The notes beneath the pieces were generated by a model. That model was not told where the DNA came from and searched no databases. It worked only from the letters and a program-made list of their open reading frames with translations. 64,000 nucleotides of DNA. Origin: DASQPR01 sp963836785. GTDB taxonomy: Bacteria; Actinomycetota; Actinomycetes; Mycobacteriales; Micromonosporaceae. The translations under genes and the position numbers were made by a program. Shown one piece after another: positions 51,179 through 59,996 of this stretch (the stretch's first letter is position 1; every line of letters begins with the position of its first letter). The DNA lies in contig CAWIKW010000002.1 of NCBI GenBank assembly GCA_963836785.1, forward strand, positions 372,001-436,000, read 5' to 3'.

Positions 51179-51517
51179 ATGACCAGGCCGCAGCCCGAGC
51201 ATCACGGCAATCCTTCGCACGCCTTTCTCATCGAGCGTTACCTGTCTCCCGCGGCGGCCACCGGTCTAGTGACGTTGACGGCCCGCCTCGCCGGCCTCTG
51301 TGCGGCGGCGAGTCCGGACGGGGCCGGCGTGCAATACCTGTATTCGGCGTACCTGCCGACCGAGGACATGTGCTTCTGTCTGTTCCGCGCACCGTCCGCC
51401 GACGCCGTGGAAGCGGTCAACCAGCAAGTCAACTTCGCCTTCGACCGCCTCACCGATGCTGTGCTGATGGTCGGCGGCCAGACCGACACGACACCGACCG
51501 GGCCGGCCCCGACGTGA
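51179..51517 (+). CDS. DUF4242 family small protein
   Basis: A 112-residue ferredoxin-like-fold protein of the DUF4242 family. It begins FLIERYLSPAAATGLVTL, continues YLYSAYLPTEDMCFCLFRAP and ends SADAVEAVNQQVNFAFDRLTDAVLM. This is the usual order of the strand-helix units of this dimeric family, for which a metal-binding role has been suggested. It starts 88 bp after the LuxR regulator (ATG 51179, or GTG 51176). Confidence 0.85.
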   Translation: MTRPQPEHHGNPSHAFLIERYLSPAAATGLVTLTARLAGLCAAASPDGAGVQYLYSAYLPTEDMCFCLFRAPSADAVEAVNQQVNFAFDRLTDAVLMVGGQTDTTPTGPAPT

Positions 51518-51660
51518 ACGCGGGTTCCGGTCCTGGATCCCACAGCCAATCCCCCGATGACTACCGATTCGTGAAGACGCGGCGCGTAGCCCCAGGACAC
51601 ACGAGGCGTCACCTGCGCCGGGTTCATCGCCTTGATCGACAGCGGACAAAGGAGTTCAAC

Positions 51661-52203
51661 ATGATCGGCTTCAGCTCACGAAACCTACTGTTCGGCACGG
51701 TTGGTTGCCTTCTCCTCGCCGGCTGCGGTGCGGCGCAACCGTCTAGAGCAAATGGTGGTATTGCAAATTCAGGTGCTTCTGCTGCTACGCGCGTTGCGGC
51801 GAACCCGGCAACTACACCGACCGCCGCGGCGACGGGCAGCGGCCTCACCGCGTGTGGGCTGATCACGGCGCAGGACGCGAGTACCGCGATCGGGAGCGCG
51901 GCCGGTCCGGGAACGGCAGGCGGTACCGCAGCGCTCTCGGAGTGCATCTATGACGATGGAGCACTCATCGTCAGCATGAAGACCGACAGCAAGGCGCTGT
52001 ACGACAAAACACGTAGCGCAGCGCGGGCCCGGGGAGCGACCAACGTGCCGGGTGTAGGCGACGATGCGTTCGAAGCCGGCACCGATCACGTTTCCACGCT
52101 CCTGTTCCTCAAGGGAACGACTCTCGTCAGCATCATTTTCAGCGGACCCGGCGCGCAGGACGCGGCCGTCGCGGTCGCCAAGGTCGCCTCCGGAAAGCTG
52201 TAG
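51661..52203 (+). CDS. Small secreted lipoprotein, DUF3558-like
   Basis: A 180-residue lipoprotein. The signal ends in LLAGC (about residues 18-22). After an Ala/Thr linker the folded part begins LTACGLITAQDASTAIG and contains ECIYDDG, as in DUF3558/septum-associated actinobacterial lipoproteins with two disulphide cysteines. It ends VSIIFSGPGAQDAAVAVAKV. ATG 51661 has AAAGGAG upstream; an in-frame frame from 51154 overlaps DUF4242 and is not used. The role is unknown and the location is extracytoplasmic. Confidence 0.88.
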   Translation: MIGFSSRNLLFGTVGCLLLAGCGAAQPSRANGGIANSGASAATRVAANPATTPTAAATGSGLTACGLITAQDASTAIGSAAGPGTAGGTAALSECIYDDGALIVSMKTDSKALYDKTRSAARARGATNVPGVGDDAFEAGTDHVSTLLFLKGTTLVSIIFSGPGAQDAAVAVAKVASGKL

Positions 52204-52295
52204 CCAAGCCACATCTGGAGCCCCGTCCCCGTGTCGCATCGGAACCGCGGTCGAGCGGAACCAACGACAATGCGATTCCATAGATCGGATCCGAT

Positions 52296-54401
52296 ATGGC
52301 CACCGGCATTCGTCCCGCACGTCGCGCGTCACGTAATAGTTCCGACCCTGGCAGTCAACACTCCCACCGGCGCAGCCTACGGCTGTCGGTGCTACTGGTA
52401 CTTGTGATGGTGGGGACGCTCGTTTCCGGGTGCACCAAGGGACCAACCGCGACGGCCAATCGCAGCACCGTCGTACGGACCGCACCAAACGGGGCCGTCG
52501 CGCCAATCGGGGCTGATGCCTGGGCACTGGCCGATCGTCTTTCGGCGCGGACCTATACCACCGACACGACCGCTGCTTTCGTTGCTGGTTTGGCCCGGTC
52601 GGGGGTCGGCACGTTCGCGGATCCATCCGCCGCAAAAGCCGAGCTGCCCGTCGTTGGCTCGGCCAGTCCAATCCGCCTACTCGACTTCCAAACGCACGCC
52701 CTGGCCGTCGGAGCATGGGCCCGCGCCGCCTTTACCGGCAGCGAGCTCGACAACGTCGTACCGCTGCCGGCCGGCGCCACCGGTATGCCCACGACGTCGG
52801 AGTTGCTCGCCGCCTACGTCGCCGCAGCCGACTCGCCTGGTGGCGCGTTGGCACGGGCGCTGATGGCCGGTCAGAATCTGCTCGCCCCCGCGGCTTTGCG
52901 ATTCCCCGCCGTCGTACTCGTATTGTTCGCAGCGGATCTGGCCGGACATGCGGGGCGGACCGCTGATCTGAAGTCCGGTGCCGCTTCGCGACGGACGGCA
53001 ACAGCGGACTCGGCGGCCGCCGCGTTGCCGGCATCGATGGTCGTCCCGGCGCGGCAGCCGGCGCCAGGCGGAATCTGCTCGGCCGCCGCGAGCTGGATCA
53101 ACAACACCATCGTCGGTTTCTTCGCTGCGTTGCGGCTGGCGAGTCCGAACAACGTGCCCGGGGCGATCGTGGTCTCGATCTGGAACTGGTTGGTCGGCAC
53201 CGCCCAGGCGCTCGTACAGAAGCTGGTCAGCACATTGACCGACGCGGTGCTGAGCACGATTCGTAACGTAGCCCGGGTCGTGTCCGTGGCCGCGGAAAAC
53301 ATTGCCTCACTGGTGCCCTATGCCGTCAAGGTCGTCGCCAGCGGTGACGGAGGCGGCGGCACCTTCAGGCTCGGGCCGCAGCGGCTGTCCGGCAACTTCA
53401 CCGCTACGGTGAGCGCAGGTGATCTTCCGACCTGGCCGGCCGTGATAGCCGACTGCGCCGAGGTCACCAAAATCAAGTTGCCGGACTTCAAGGCCAAGGG
53501 CATCGCGCTGACCTGGGGACCCCTCGCCGCTGTGGGAGACCCGATGCTGGAACCGACCGTGTCCGGCCACATCACGGACATCACCGACGCCGACGGTCGC
53601 GCATCCTGGGATTTTCGTACCGATGTCGATCCTGGTGATCCGCATGGCGATGTACGCAATCAGGTCGACTCAATGCCGGTCAGCGTCCACCGGCCCGAGA
53701 TCGCGAAGGCCGAGGCCAGTCTCACGTACGCGTTGCTTGGCGACATCCCGGACCTGCTCCGGCCGTACGCGGCGCGCTTGTTTGCGCCGTACATCGATGG
53801 TCTGCAGAGCAGGCTGAACACGCTCCTCGACGCTCGCGGCGGCGGCGTCGCCATTCTCGTCTATCACGACGCGGCGCCGTCGTCGACGCATCCCGCTACC
53901 CCGGGCGCGTGCACGCCCAGGGATGTGCCTCCGGGAACGTACGTCGGCACCAACACCAACACCTTCAGCGAGAAGATGCCGATATCCGGCGGTGAACTGG
54001 CCGACCAAAACAACGCGACGGGACCGGTGACGATCACGATAGCCACAGATGGAACGCTCACCGGCACGTGGAGCTTCCACATGCGCGATGCGTTCGACGA
54101 AAGTGTCAAGGTCTCCGGTGTCAGCGCGAAGTACCACAGCAACCGAACCTGGGAAATGACCGACGGCAGGATCTCCGGCACCGTCTGCAATCTCAGCCTC
54201 ACCAGCGGTTTCGTCCGGCAACTCACCTGCGTCGGCACGTGTGGTGACGGCGCGGCCGAGCCGGCGCCCGTTGGCGTCATGCCGCCGCTGGGCGCCCCGC
54301 TGGCGGCGGCGCGTGGCCATTTGACCTGGCGGTTGCAGCGCAACGCCGCCGACGGCACCTACAGCGACACGTTCACCATCGCGACGGTCGGCCCGCAATG
54401 A
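52296..54401 (+). CDS. Large secreted lipoprotein, unknown family
   Basis: A 701-residue protein. The N-terminal basic region, a hydrophobic stretch (about residues 32-46) and the lipobox LVSGC (about 45-49) mark it as a lipoprotein. The middle (about 285-350) has helical amphipathic stretches such as WLVGTAQALVQKLVSTLTDA. A beta-rich part follows (GTFRLGPQRLSGNFTATVSA) and GVAILVYHDAAPSSTHP. The last 160 residues form a beta domain (GPVTITIATDGTLTGTWSFH) with four cysteines. I recognise no family. It is flanked by two other lipoprotein genes in the same direction. Confidence 0.8.
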   Translation: MATGIRPARRASRNSSDPGSQHSHRRSLRLSVLLVLVMVGTLVSGCTKGPTATANRSTVVRTAPNGAVAPIGADAWALADRLSARTYTTDTTAAFVAGLARSGVGTFADPSAAKAELPVVGSASPIRLLDFQTHALAVGAWARAAFTGSELDNVVPLPAGATGMPTTSELLAAYVAAADSPGGALARALMAGQNLLAPAALRFPAVVLVLFAADLAGHAGRTADLKSGAASRRTATADSAAAALPASMVVPARQPAPGGICSAAASWINNTIVGFFAALRLASPNNVPGAIVVSIWNWLVGTAQALVQKLVSTLTDAVLSTIRNVARVVSVAAENIASLVPYAVKVVASGDGGGGTFRLGPQRLSGNFTATVSAGDLPTWPAVIADCAEVTKIKLPDFKAKGIALTWGPLAAVGDPMLEPTVSGHITDITDADGRASWDFRTDVDPGDPHGDVRNQVDSMPVSVHRPEIAKAEASLTYALLGDIPDLLRPYAARLFAPYIDGLQSRLNTLLDARGGGVAILVYHDAAPSSTHPATPGACTPRDVPPGTYVGTNTNTFSEKMPISGGELADQNNATGPVTITIATDGTLTGTWSFHMRDAFDESVKVSGVSAKYHSNRTWEMTDGRISGTVCNLSLTSGFVRQLTCVGTCGDGAAEPAPVGVMPPLGAPLAAARGHLTWRLQRNAADGTYSDTFTIATVGPQ

Positions 54402-54576
54402 CAGCTCCGACTAGCTGCGCCGCCCCGGCCCGTGTGCCTTCGGCAATGAGGCCGAACGGTTCCGGACACCGAGGTCGAAACCGGGCGTGCATCCGCGTCC
54501 GGCGGAATGCGTACGCAACAGTGCCATAGGCTCGATGGATCCCCCTGGGTCGGAGACATCGATGCGAGGGGACAGC

Positions 54577-55602
54577 ATGAGATTTCGGCTGATCGCGTTG
54601 CTGGCCGTGCTCGCGGCCCTATCGTCGGCCGGATCGTTGGCCGCTTGCGCGTCCGGCTCCTCGCCGACGGTTGCGCCCTCCGTGCCCTCCGCGCGGGCAG
54701 ATGCGCCGACGCAGTCGCCTACGGCGCATCCGCCATCGGCCGTACCGAGCAAGGCGCCCGCGCCGCATCCGCCATCGGCCGTACCGAGCAAGGCGCCCGC
54801 GCCGCCGGCGCCGTCGGCATCCCAGTCAACCTCGTCGGCGCCGTCGGCGTCCCGCCCAGCGTCGTCGGCGCCGGCGGGCGAGGGCGTTGGAGATACCCAG
54901 ACCGTTAATGGTGTGACCGATGGCGAGACTCTGGCTGTAACGCTGACAAAAGTCGTCGATCCGGCCACTCCGGCCGACGAATTCTCCACTCCGCAGGGTG
55001 GCGACCGCCTCGTTGGTACGCAGTTCCGAATCGCCAATGCCGGTTCCGTTCCGTACCACGATGCGATCGACAATGACGTCCAGCTCATCGACGACAAGGG
55101 TCAGGCGTACCAACCCGAGATCGGTCCCAGCATCACGGCCGGCCGATTGTTCGAGGAGGTGCGCATCGAGCCCGGCGATAGCCGGCTGGGCTTCGTCGTC
55201 TTCAGCGTCCCGACCGGGATCCGGCTCGCCACGGTCCAGTTCGTCCCGGACAGTGGATTCGCGGATGACACCGCACAATGGACGATGCCGGCCGGTCACG
55301 CTTCGTCGTCGGAGTCGGCCGCGCCGGCGGACGTCGTCCGAGCGTACTTCGGCGCCATCAACGCGGGCGACTACCGGCGCGCGTGGGACCTTGGCGGGAA
55401 GAACCTCGGCGGGTCGTACGAGTCGTTCGTCGCCGGCTTCGCCGATACCGTCAACGACACCATCACGGTGACTTCAACGAACGGCGCGAAGGTGTCGGTG
55501 ACCCTCGACGCCGAGCAGAGCGACGGATCGATCCGACATTACGTCGGGACATACACGGTTCGCGGCGGTGTTATCACGGCTGCACACGTCGTCCGGCAGT
55601 AA
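54577..55602 (+). CDS. Lipoprotein with DUF4352-like and NTF2-like parts
   Basis: A 341-residue lipoprotein. The signal ends in SLAAC (about residues 18-22). A Pro/Ala/Ser-rich linker with a 13-residue repeat (HPPSAVPSKAPAP twice) follows. About residues 105-235 resemble a DUF4352 immunoglobulin-like domain (GDRLVGTQFRIANAGSVPYH). The last 95 residues look NTF2-like (DVVRAYFGAINAGDYRRAWD). ATG 54577 has GGGGACAGC upstream. Function is unknown; it is extracytoplasmic. Confidence 0.85.
   Translation: MRFRLIALLAVLAALSSAGSLAACASGSSPTVAPSVPSARADAPTQSPTAHPPSAVPSKAPAPHPPSAVPSKAPAPPAPSASQSTSSAPSASRPASSAPAGEGVGDTQTVNGVTDGETLAVTLTKVVDPATPADEFSTPQGGDRLVGTQFRIANAGSVPYHDAIDNDVQLIDDKGQAYQPEIGPSITAGRLFEEVRIEPGDSRLGFVVFSVPTGIRLATVQFVPDSGFADDTAQWTMPAGHASSSESAAPADVVRAYFGAINAGDYRRAWDLGGKNLGGSYESFVAGFADTVNDTITVTSTNGAKVSVTLDAEQSDGSIRHYVGTYTVRGGVITAAHVVRQ
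54726..54803 (+). repeat. Two perfect 39-bp tandem copies in the lipoprotein linker
   Basis: Copies at 54726-54764 and 54765-54803 are identical and each encode HPPSAVPSKAPAP. The linker length can change by slippage without a frameshift. Confidence 0.9.
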
Positions 55603-55616
55603 TTCGGGGTCGCGGC

Positions 55617-56579
55617 CTACTGTTCGGCGGCGAAATCGGCCAGAAGCTCGGTGATGAGGTGCGCGGCGTTGCGTACTGCCGCAGGTCTGCGAGTTCGGTA
55701 GTACGGGAGCGCGATCATTACTAGGGAAAGGGTCCAGCCGCGGGCGCGTACCCAAGCATGCGCGTCCATCTCCAGCGCATCGCGGAAGGCCCGCCGTGAG
55801 TCACCGCTGAAGAGGTACCAGGCGGCCAGCAGATCGCCGGCGGGGTCGGCGGCGCGAGCGGTGGCGAAGTCGATGACCGCGGTGAGCCGACCGTCGGCCA
55901 CCAGCACGTTGCCCGGCATAAGGTCTCCGTGGATCCACCGCGGCGGCCCGTCCCACGCGCCTACCGCGAGCGACGCCTCCCACGCTGCGAGCACGAGCCC
56001 GGTATCGAACTCGTCCCGGAGCTCCTCGACCGCGGCGCGGAAGAGTTCGTCGCGCGGTGCCAGCGGCGTACCGCGGCTGAACGGGTCGTTCGGCGGGATC
56101 GGAGCTCCGGTCGCGTCGATCTCCTGCAGGCAGTGGACAAACTCGGCGAGTTCGCGTGCTGCGGCCGACGGATCGGTGAGCTGATCCCGTTGGAAGGACG
56201 CGCCTTCCAACCAGCGGTAGACACCCCAGCTGAAGGGGAACTCCTCGTTCGGCGACCCGAGGGCCAATGGTTCGGGAACGGCCAACGGGAGCTTAGGGGC
56301 CAAGCGCGGAAGCCACATCAGATCCTTCTCCACCTGACCTTGCGCCCATGCGGCGCGCGGCAGGCGGGCGGCGAGGTTCGCGCCCACGCGAAACGTCACG
56401 TTATCCGTGCCCGACGACGTGACCGCCCGAACCGGCAGCCCGGCCCATCTCGGAAACTGTTCGGCCAGCAGGCGCGCCACCAGCGGCGCGTCGATGTCCA
56501 CTTCATCATCGTGCAGTTTGGCGACCTTGACCTCGGACACGGGGACGGAGCCTGCCACAGCCGCCGGTTTCGCGTCCAT
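55617..56579 (-). CDS. Aminoglycoside phosphotransferase (APH) family kinase
   Basis: A 320-residue APH/kinase-fold protein. The ATP-site lysine region is absent from simple view, but the catalytic loop WIHGDLMPGNVLVADG and the metal motif LTAVIDFATARAADPAGDL are clear. SSGTDNVTFRVGANLAARLPR begins the N-lobe. Members phosphorylate small molecules such as macrolides, homoserine or sugars. It is not evidently a resistance gene. It lies 81 bp after the amidase on the same strand. Confidence 0.9.
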   Translation of the reverse strand: MDAKPAAVAGSVPVSEVKVAKLHDDEVDIDAPLVARLLAEQFPRWAGLPVRAVTSSGTDNVTFRVGANLAARLPRAAWAQGQVEKDLMWLPRLAPKLPLAVPEPLALGSPNEEFPFSWGVYRWLEGASFQRDQLTDPSAAARELAEFVHCLQEIDATGAPIPPNDPFSRGTPLAPRDELFRAAVEELRDEFDTGLVLAAWEASLAVGAWDGPPRWIHGDLMPGNVLVADGRLTAVIDFATARAADPAGDLLAAWYLFSGDSRRAFRDALEMDAHAWVRARGWTLSLVMIALPYYRTRRPAAVRNAAHLITELLADFAAEQ

Positions 56580-56660
56580 TGACTTAAGCGGGCCGATCGT
56601 CGGCCGGCAAACCTGCGGACAGCGGAGTGGTAGCCGATTCGTGCTCAGGCGGGCGCGTTG

Positions 56661-58067
56661 TCAGCGGCGAGTCTGTGGCGGTCGGATAGACGTCCACTCG
56701 GTGGCCCGCTCATAGGCGCGAGCGGCCGTCAGCACGAGGCCGTCGGCGTGGCGCGGGCCGACGATCTGCAATCCGATCGGTAGGCCGCTGGAGGTGAATC
56801 CGCACGGCACGCTCGCCGCCGGTTGCTGGGTCATATTGAACGGGTACGTGTACGGAGTCCAACTGGTCCAGTCCACGGAATGCCATCCCGGCGGGACATC
56901 CCGGCCTTTCGGAAACGCGGTGATCGGCAGCGTCGGCGTCAGCAGGAGATCGTACGTCTGGTGAAAGCGCCCCATCCGGACGCCAAGATCCACTCGTACC
57001 GCGGCCGCATCCAGATAGTCCGCGGTGCTGAATTCCCCGGCGCGTTCCACGATGCGGCGTAGGCCGGGATCGACGTGCCTTACGTTGTCGGCGCCGTACG
57101 ACTTGAGGACGCTGGCCGCACCCGCGAACCACAGCACGTGGAAGGCGTCCACGGGATCAACGAAACCAGGATCGGCCTGCTCGACATGGGCACCGGCATT
57201 GGCCAGCACCGCGGCCGCGGCACGCACCGCGGCGTCGACCTGTGGGTCGTTGCGCACATAGCCCAGATCCGGTGAGACAGCGATGCGCAGGCCGCGCACG
57301 CCGTCGTCCAGCCCGTCCAGGAACGACGTTGTCGGGGTGGGCAACGCCGACCAGTCCCGCGGGTCGAAGCCGGTGAGGATGTCGAGCATGGCGGCGGCGT
57401 CGGCGACGCTGCGGGTTATCGGGCCGGCGTGCGAGAGCGTCCCAAACGGGCTCGCGGGCCAAATCGGGACCAGCCCGTACGTCGGTTTGATCGTGACCGT
57501 ACCGGTAAACGCGGCGGGGATGCGCAGTGATCCGCCGCCGTCGGTGCCGACCGACCACGTACCCATGCGTAGACCGACCGCCGCCGCGCTGCCGCCGCTC
57601 GATCCACCCGCGGTGAGCTCGACGTCCCACGGATTGCCGGTAGGACCGTGCCGCAACGAGTCCGTGACGCCCTTCCAACCGAATTCCGGCGTGGCCGTCT
57701 TGCCCAGCAGAACGGCTCCGCTTTCCCGGAGCCGCGCGACCGCCGGAGCATCGTCGGTCCATGGACCGTGCTCATCGATCAGGTTGGTGCCACGCAGGGT
57801 CGGCCATCCGCGGGTATAGAGGAGGTCCTTGATCGAGGTCGGTACGCCGTCGGCCAGCCCGAGAGCACTGCCGGATCGCCAACGGGCCTCGGACCGCTCG
57901 GCGGCGGCCAACGCACCGTCGGGGTCGACGAGGACGAAGGCGTTCACCTCGTCGTTGCCGGCATCGATTGCGGCCAGCGCCGCCCGCGTCGCCTCAACCG
58001 GGGAAGCGCTACCGCCCCGGAACGCGGCGACCAGTTCGGTGGCCGTCAGGTCGGCCAAGTCGGTCAT
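56661..58067 (-). CDS. Amidase signature family enzyme
   Basis: A 468-residue amidase-signature enzyme with the full Ser-Ser-Lys triad: Lys80 (TSIKDLLYTRG), cis-Ser156 (GGSSGGS) and nucleophile Ser180 (GTDGGGSLRIPAAFTG). The C-terminal CGFTSSGLPIGLQIVGP is typical. It hydrolyses amide bonds; the substrate (aryl or aliphatic amide, amidated amino acid) is open. ATG 58067 follows GGGAGACAG. A longer in-frame ORF to 58166 is not needed. It is oriented with the APH gene downstream. Confidence 0.94.
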   Translation of the reverse strand: MTDLADLTATELVAAFRGGSASPVEATRAALAAIDAGNDEVNAFVLVDPDGALAAAERSEARWRSGSALGLADGVPTSIKDLLYTRGWPTLRGTNLIDEHGPWTDDAPAVARLRESGAVLLGKTATPEFGWKGVTDSLRHGPTGNPWDVELTAGGSSGGSAAAVGLRMGTWSVGTDGGGSLRIPAAFTGTVTIKPTYGLVPIWPASPFGTLSHAGPITRSVADAAAMLDILTGFDPRDWSALPTPTTSFLDGLDDGVRGLRIAVSPDLGYVRNDPQVDAAVRAAAAVLANAGAHVEQADPGFVDPVDAFHVLWFAGAASVLKSYGADNVRHVDPGLRRIVERAGEFSTADYLDAAAVRVDLGVRMGRFHQTYDLLLTPTLPITAFPKGRDVPPGWHSVDWTSWTPYTYPFNMTQQPAASVPCGFTSSGLPIGLQIVGPRHADGLVLTAARAYERATEWTSIRPPQTRR

Positions 58068-58229
58068 CGTCTGTCTCCCGGCGCTCGGTGTTGCGAACCC
58101 GAACTCCTGGTCCGGGCTGAGCCCGGAGCGGACTCCGCAGCCGATGACCACTATCCCGCACGTCACGATCCGATCGGGGTGTGCCCCGCCGGTTCTCAGG
58201 CTGACGTCGCGTACGTTTCGATAACTCCG

Positions 58230-59834
58230 TCACAGGAGGGGTTGCCGCCCGCTCCACCCACTGCTCAATGCGATGCGGCTGGCGAAACCGGTTCCCCGCC
58301 CGGGATACACGTACAGGATATTCGTCGCCTTGTTCACCGCGGAGAGATCGACGTAGCCGTCCCGGTTGAAGTCGCCGATGCCGACGAGATCACGCATCCC
58401 GTTCCAGATCACGCCTATCCGAGTACGTGAGCCGACGTGCGAGCCGGCGCGTCCGAAGTAGAGCAGCAGGTCGCCGTTGGACTTCTGCCGGGCGATCAAG
58501 TCAACGTACCCGTCCCGGTTGAAATCCCCAATGCCCGTCAACTCGTCCACGGAGTTCCATCCGATGCCGATCTCCATACGCGCGCCGAACCAGTTGCCGA
58601 TGCCCGGATAGAAGAACAGCTTCCCGGTGGACGCCTGCACCGTGACAAGATCTGGATACCCGTCGTGGTTGAGATCGCCGATCGGCGTGATCTCGCGCAT
58701 GCCGCTCCAACCGACCCCGATGCGAATGCGGCTACCCAGGCTTGTACCGGTGCCCCGGTACAACCACAGGTCGCCGTTGGACGTCTGGCGCGCGATCACG
58801 TCCTCGTGCCCATCACGGTTGAAGTCGCCGGCTCGCGCGATCATGTTGAACGAGTTCCAGCCTGTGCCGAGGCTGGTCCGGGGCTCAAGATTCGTGCCGT
58901 TGCCCGGATACAGGTAGAGCGTGCCGGTGGCCGTCGTACGAGCAAGCATGTCGGACCAGCCGTTGCCGCCAAGGTCGCCGAACGGGGTCGTCGGCAACGG
59001 AGCAACGTCGAGGTAGTCGTTGTCGATATTGATGGTGACGCCGCCCCAGGTCTCGTCGTGGCCGCCCGCGTACTGCTTGATCCGGCGGTGTGGTGACCAG
59101 TACGACGACGGGATCGCCGAGTTGGAGGTCGTGACGACGCCGTCATATCGGGCGAAGTCCAGGTAGTCGGTGCGCACGTACGTCGTCGAGTTGTAGACCG
59201 CGACCTGATCGGCCACACCGGAGCTCAGACTGCTGTAGAAGCCCGATAGGTAGCCGAGATCATGCAGGCGGGAACTCCACGCGCTGACGAACGTCTGCAC
59301 CGCCGTACGGCAACCGGCGTCATCCGTCCGGTACGCCTCCATGTCGTTGATCAGCACGCTGCCGCGGGCGAGGCCGAGAGCGGTCGCTTGTGCGACGGCG
59401 TCCTCGGCGTTCGCGCGTCCTTGCGCCGCTGCATTGGCCGCGGTGAACAGGAACTTCTTGTTCGAGGTGGTACACGGCGCCTGCAGGCCCATGTAGATCG
59501 GCATGAGGTGCCAGCCGTTGGCGACCTGTTCGGCGACCCAATCGGGGGTCAGGTTCGGCTGCGTACAGGCGCGGTTGATTCCGCCGAAGTAGATGCCGAC
59601 CGCGCGATAGGGCGACGCCAACCACGCGTTCATCGCTGCGCTCGACGGAGCGGTGCAGGCGTCGAATCCGAGCCCGGTGAACGTGCCGGGAGACACCGCT
59701 GGCACGGCTGCCGCGCCGTAGCTGGCGGCCGGCGCTATCGATGTGGTCAGCATCGTGGACAGAAGGGTGACCGTGACGCACGCGAACACCCGCGTGAATC
59801 GCGTCGATCTCGGTGTCGCCAGCGTGCGTGCCAT
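58230..59834 (-). CDS. Secreted DUF1906 (GH25-like) protein with FG-GAP repeats
   Basis: A 534-residue exported protein. A Sec signal spans about residues 1-40. The DUF1906 TIM-barrel-like domain (about 48-250) has FTGLGFDACTAPSSAAMNAW, AVGIYFGGINRAC and PIYMGLQAPC. Five VCBS/FG-GAP-type repeats follow from about 280, each with a calcium loop such as GDFNRDGHED, GDLNHDGYPD or GDFNRDGYVD, and ending in LYLYPGNG-like strands. DUF1906 proteins are predicted cell-wall glycoside hydrolases. The repeats probably form a surface-binding propeller. It stands alone. Confidence 0.93.
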   Translation of the reverse strand: MARTLATPRSTRFTRVFACVTVTLLSTMLTTSIAPAASYGAAAVPAVSPGTFTGLGFDACTAPSSAAMNAWLASPYRAVGIYFGGINRACTQPNLTPDWVAEQVANGWHLMPIYMGLQAPCTTSNKKFLFTAANAAAQGRANAEDAVAQATALGLARGSVLINDMEAYRTDDAGCRTAVQTFVSAWSSRLHDLGYLSGFYSSLSSGVADQVAVYNSTTYVRTDYLDFARYDGVVTTSNSAIPSSYWSPHRRIKQYAGGHDETWGGVTINIDNDYLDVAPLPTTPFGDLGGNGWSDMLARTTATGTLYLYPGNGTNLEPRTSLGTGWNSFNMIARAGDFNRDGHEDVIARQTSNGDLWLYRGTGTSLGSRIRIGVGWSGMREITPIGDLNHDGYPDLVTVQASTGKLFFYPGIGNWFGARMEIGIGWNSVDELTGIGDFNRDGYVDLIARQKSNGDLLLYFGRAGSHVGSRTRIGVIWNGMRDLVGIGDFNRDGYVDLSAVNKATNILYVYPGRGTGFASRIALSSGWSGRQPLL

Positions 59835-59996
59835 GTGGACCCCCCGCCCAACGATGGCGACGTGTCAACCCGATGATGGCGCGCTGCGGATTGCGTCGTG
59901 TGACCAGTACACCCCACTCTGTGGAATTTCTGTGCGCCAGATATGTGTCAGATACCTTCCAGGGCGTGCCAGCCAGTCGCTGCGATGGTGTGCGCG

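Noticed and set aside
55617..56579. Antibiotic resistance gene
   Set aside because: The APH fold is shared by many metabolic kinases; no resistance-gene context or specific aminoglycoside-site pattern is evident.
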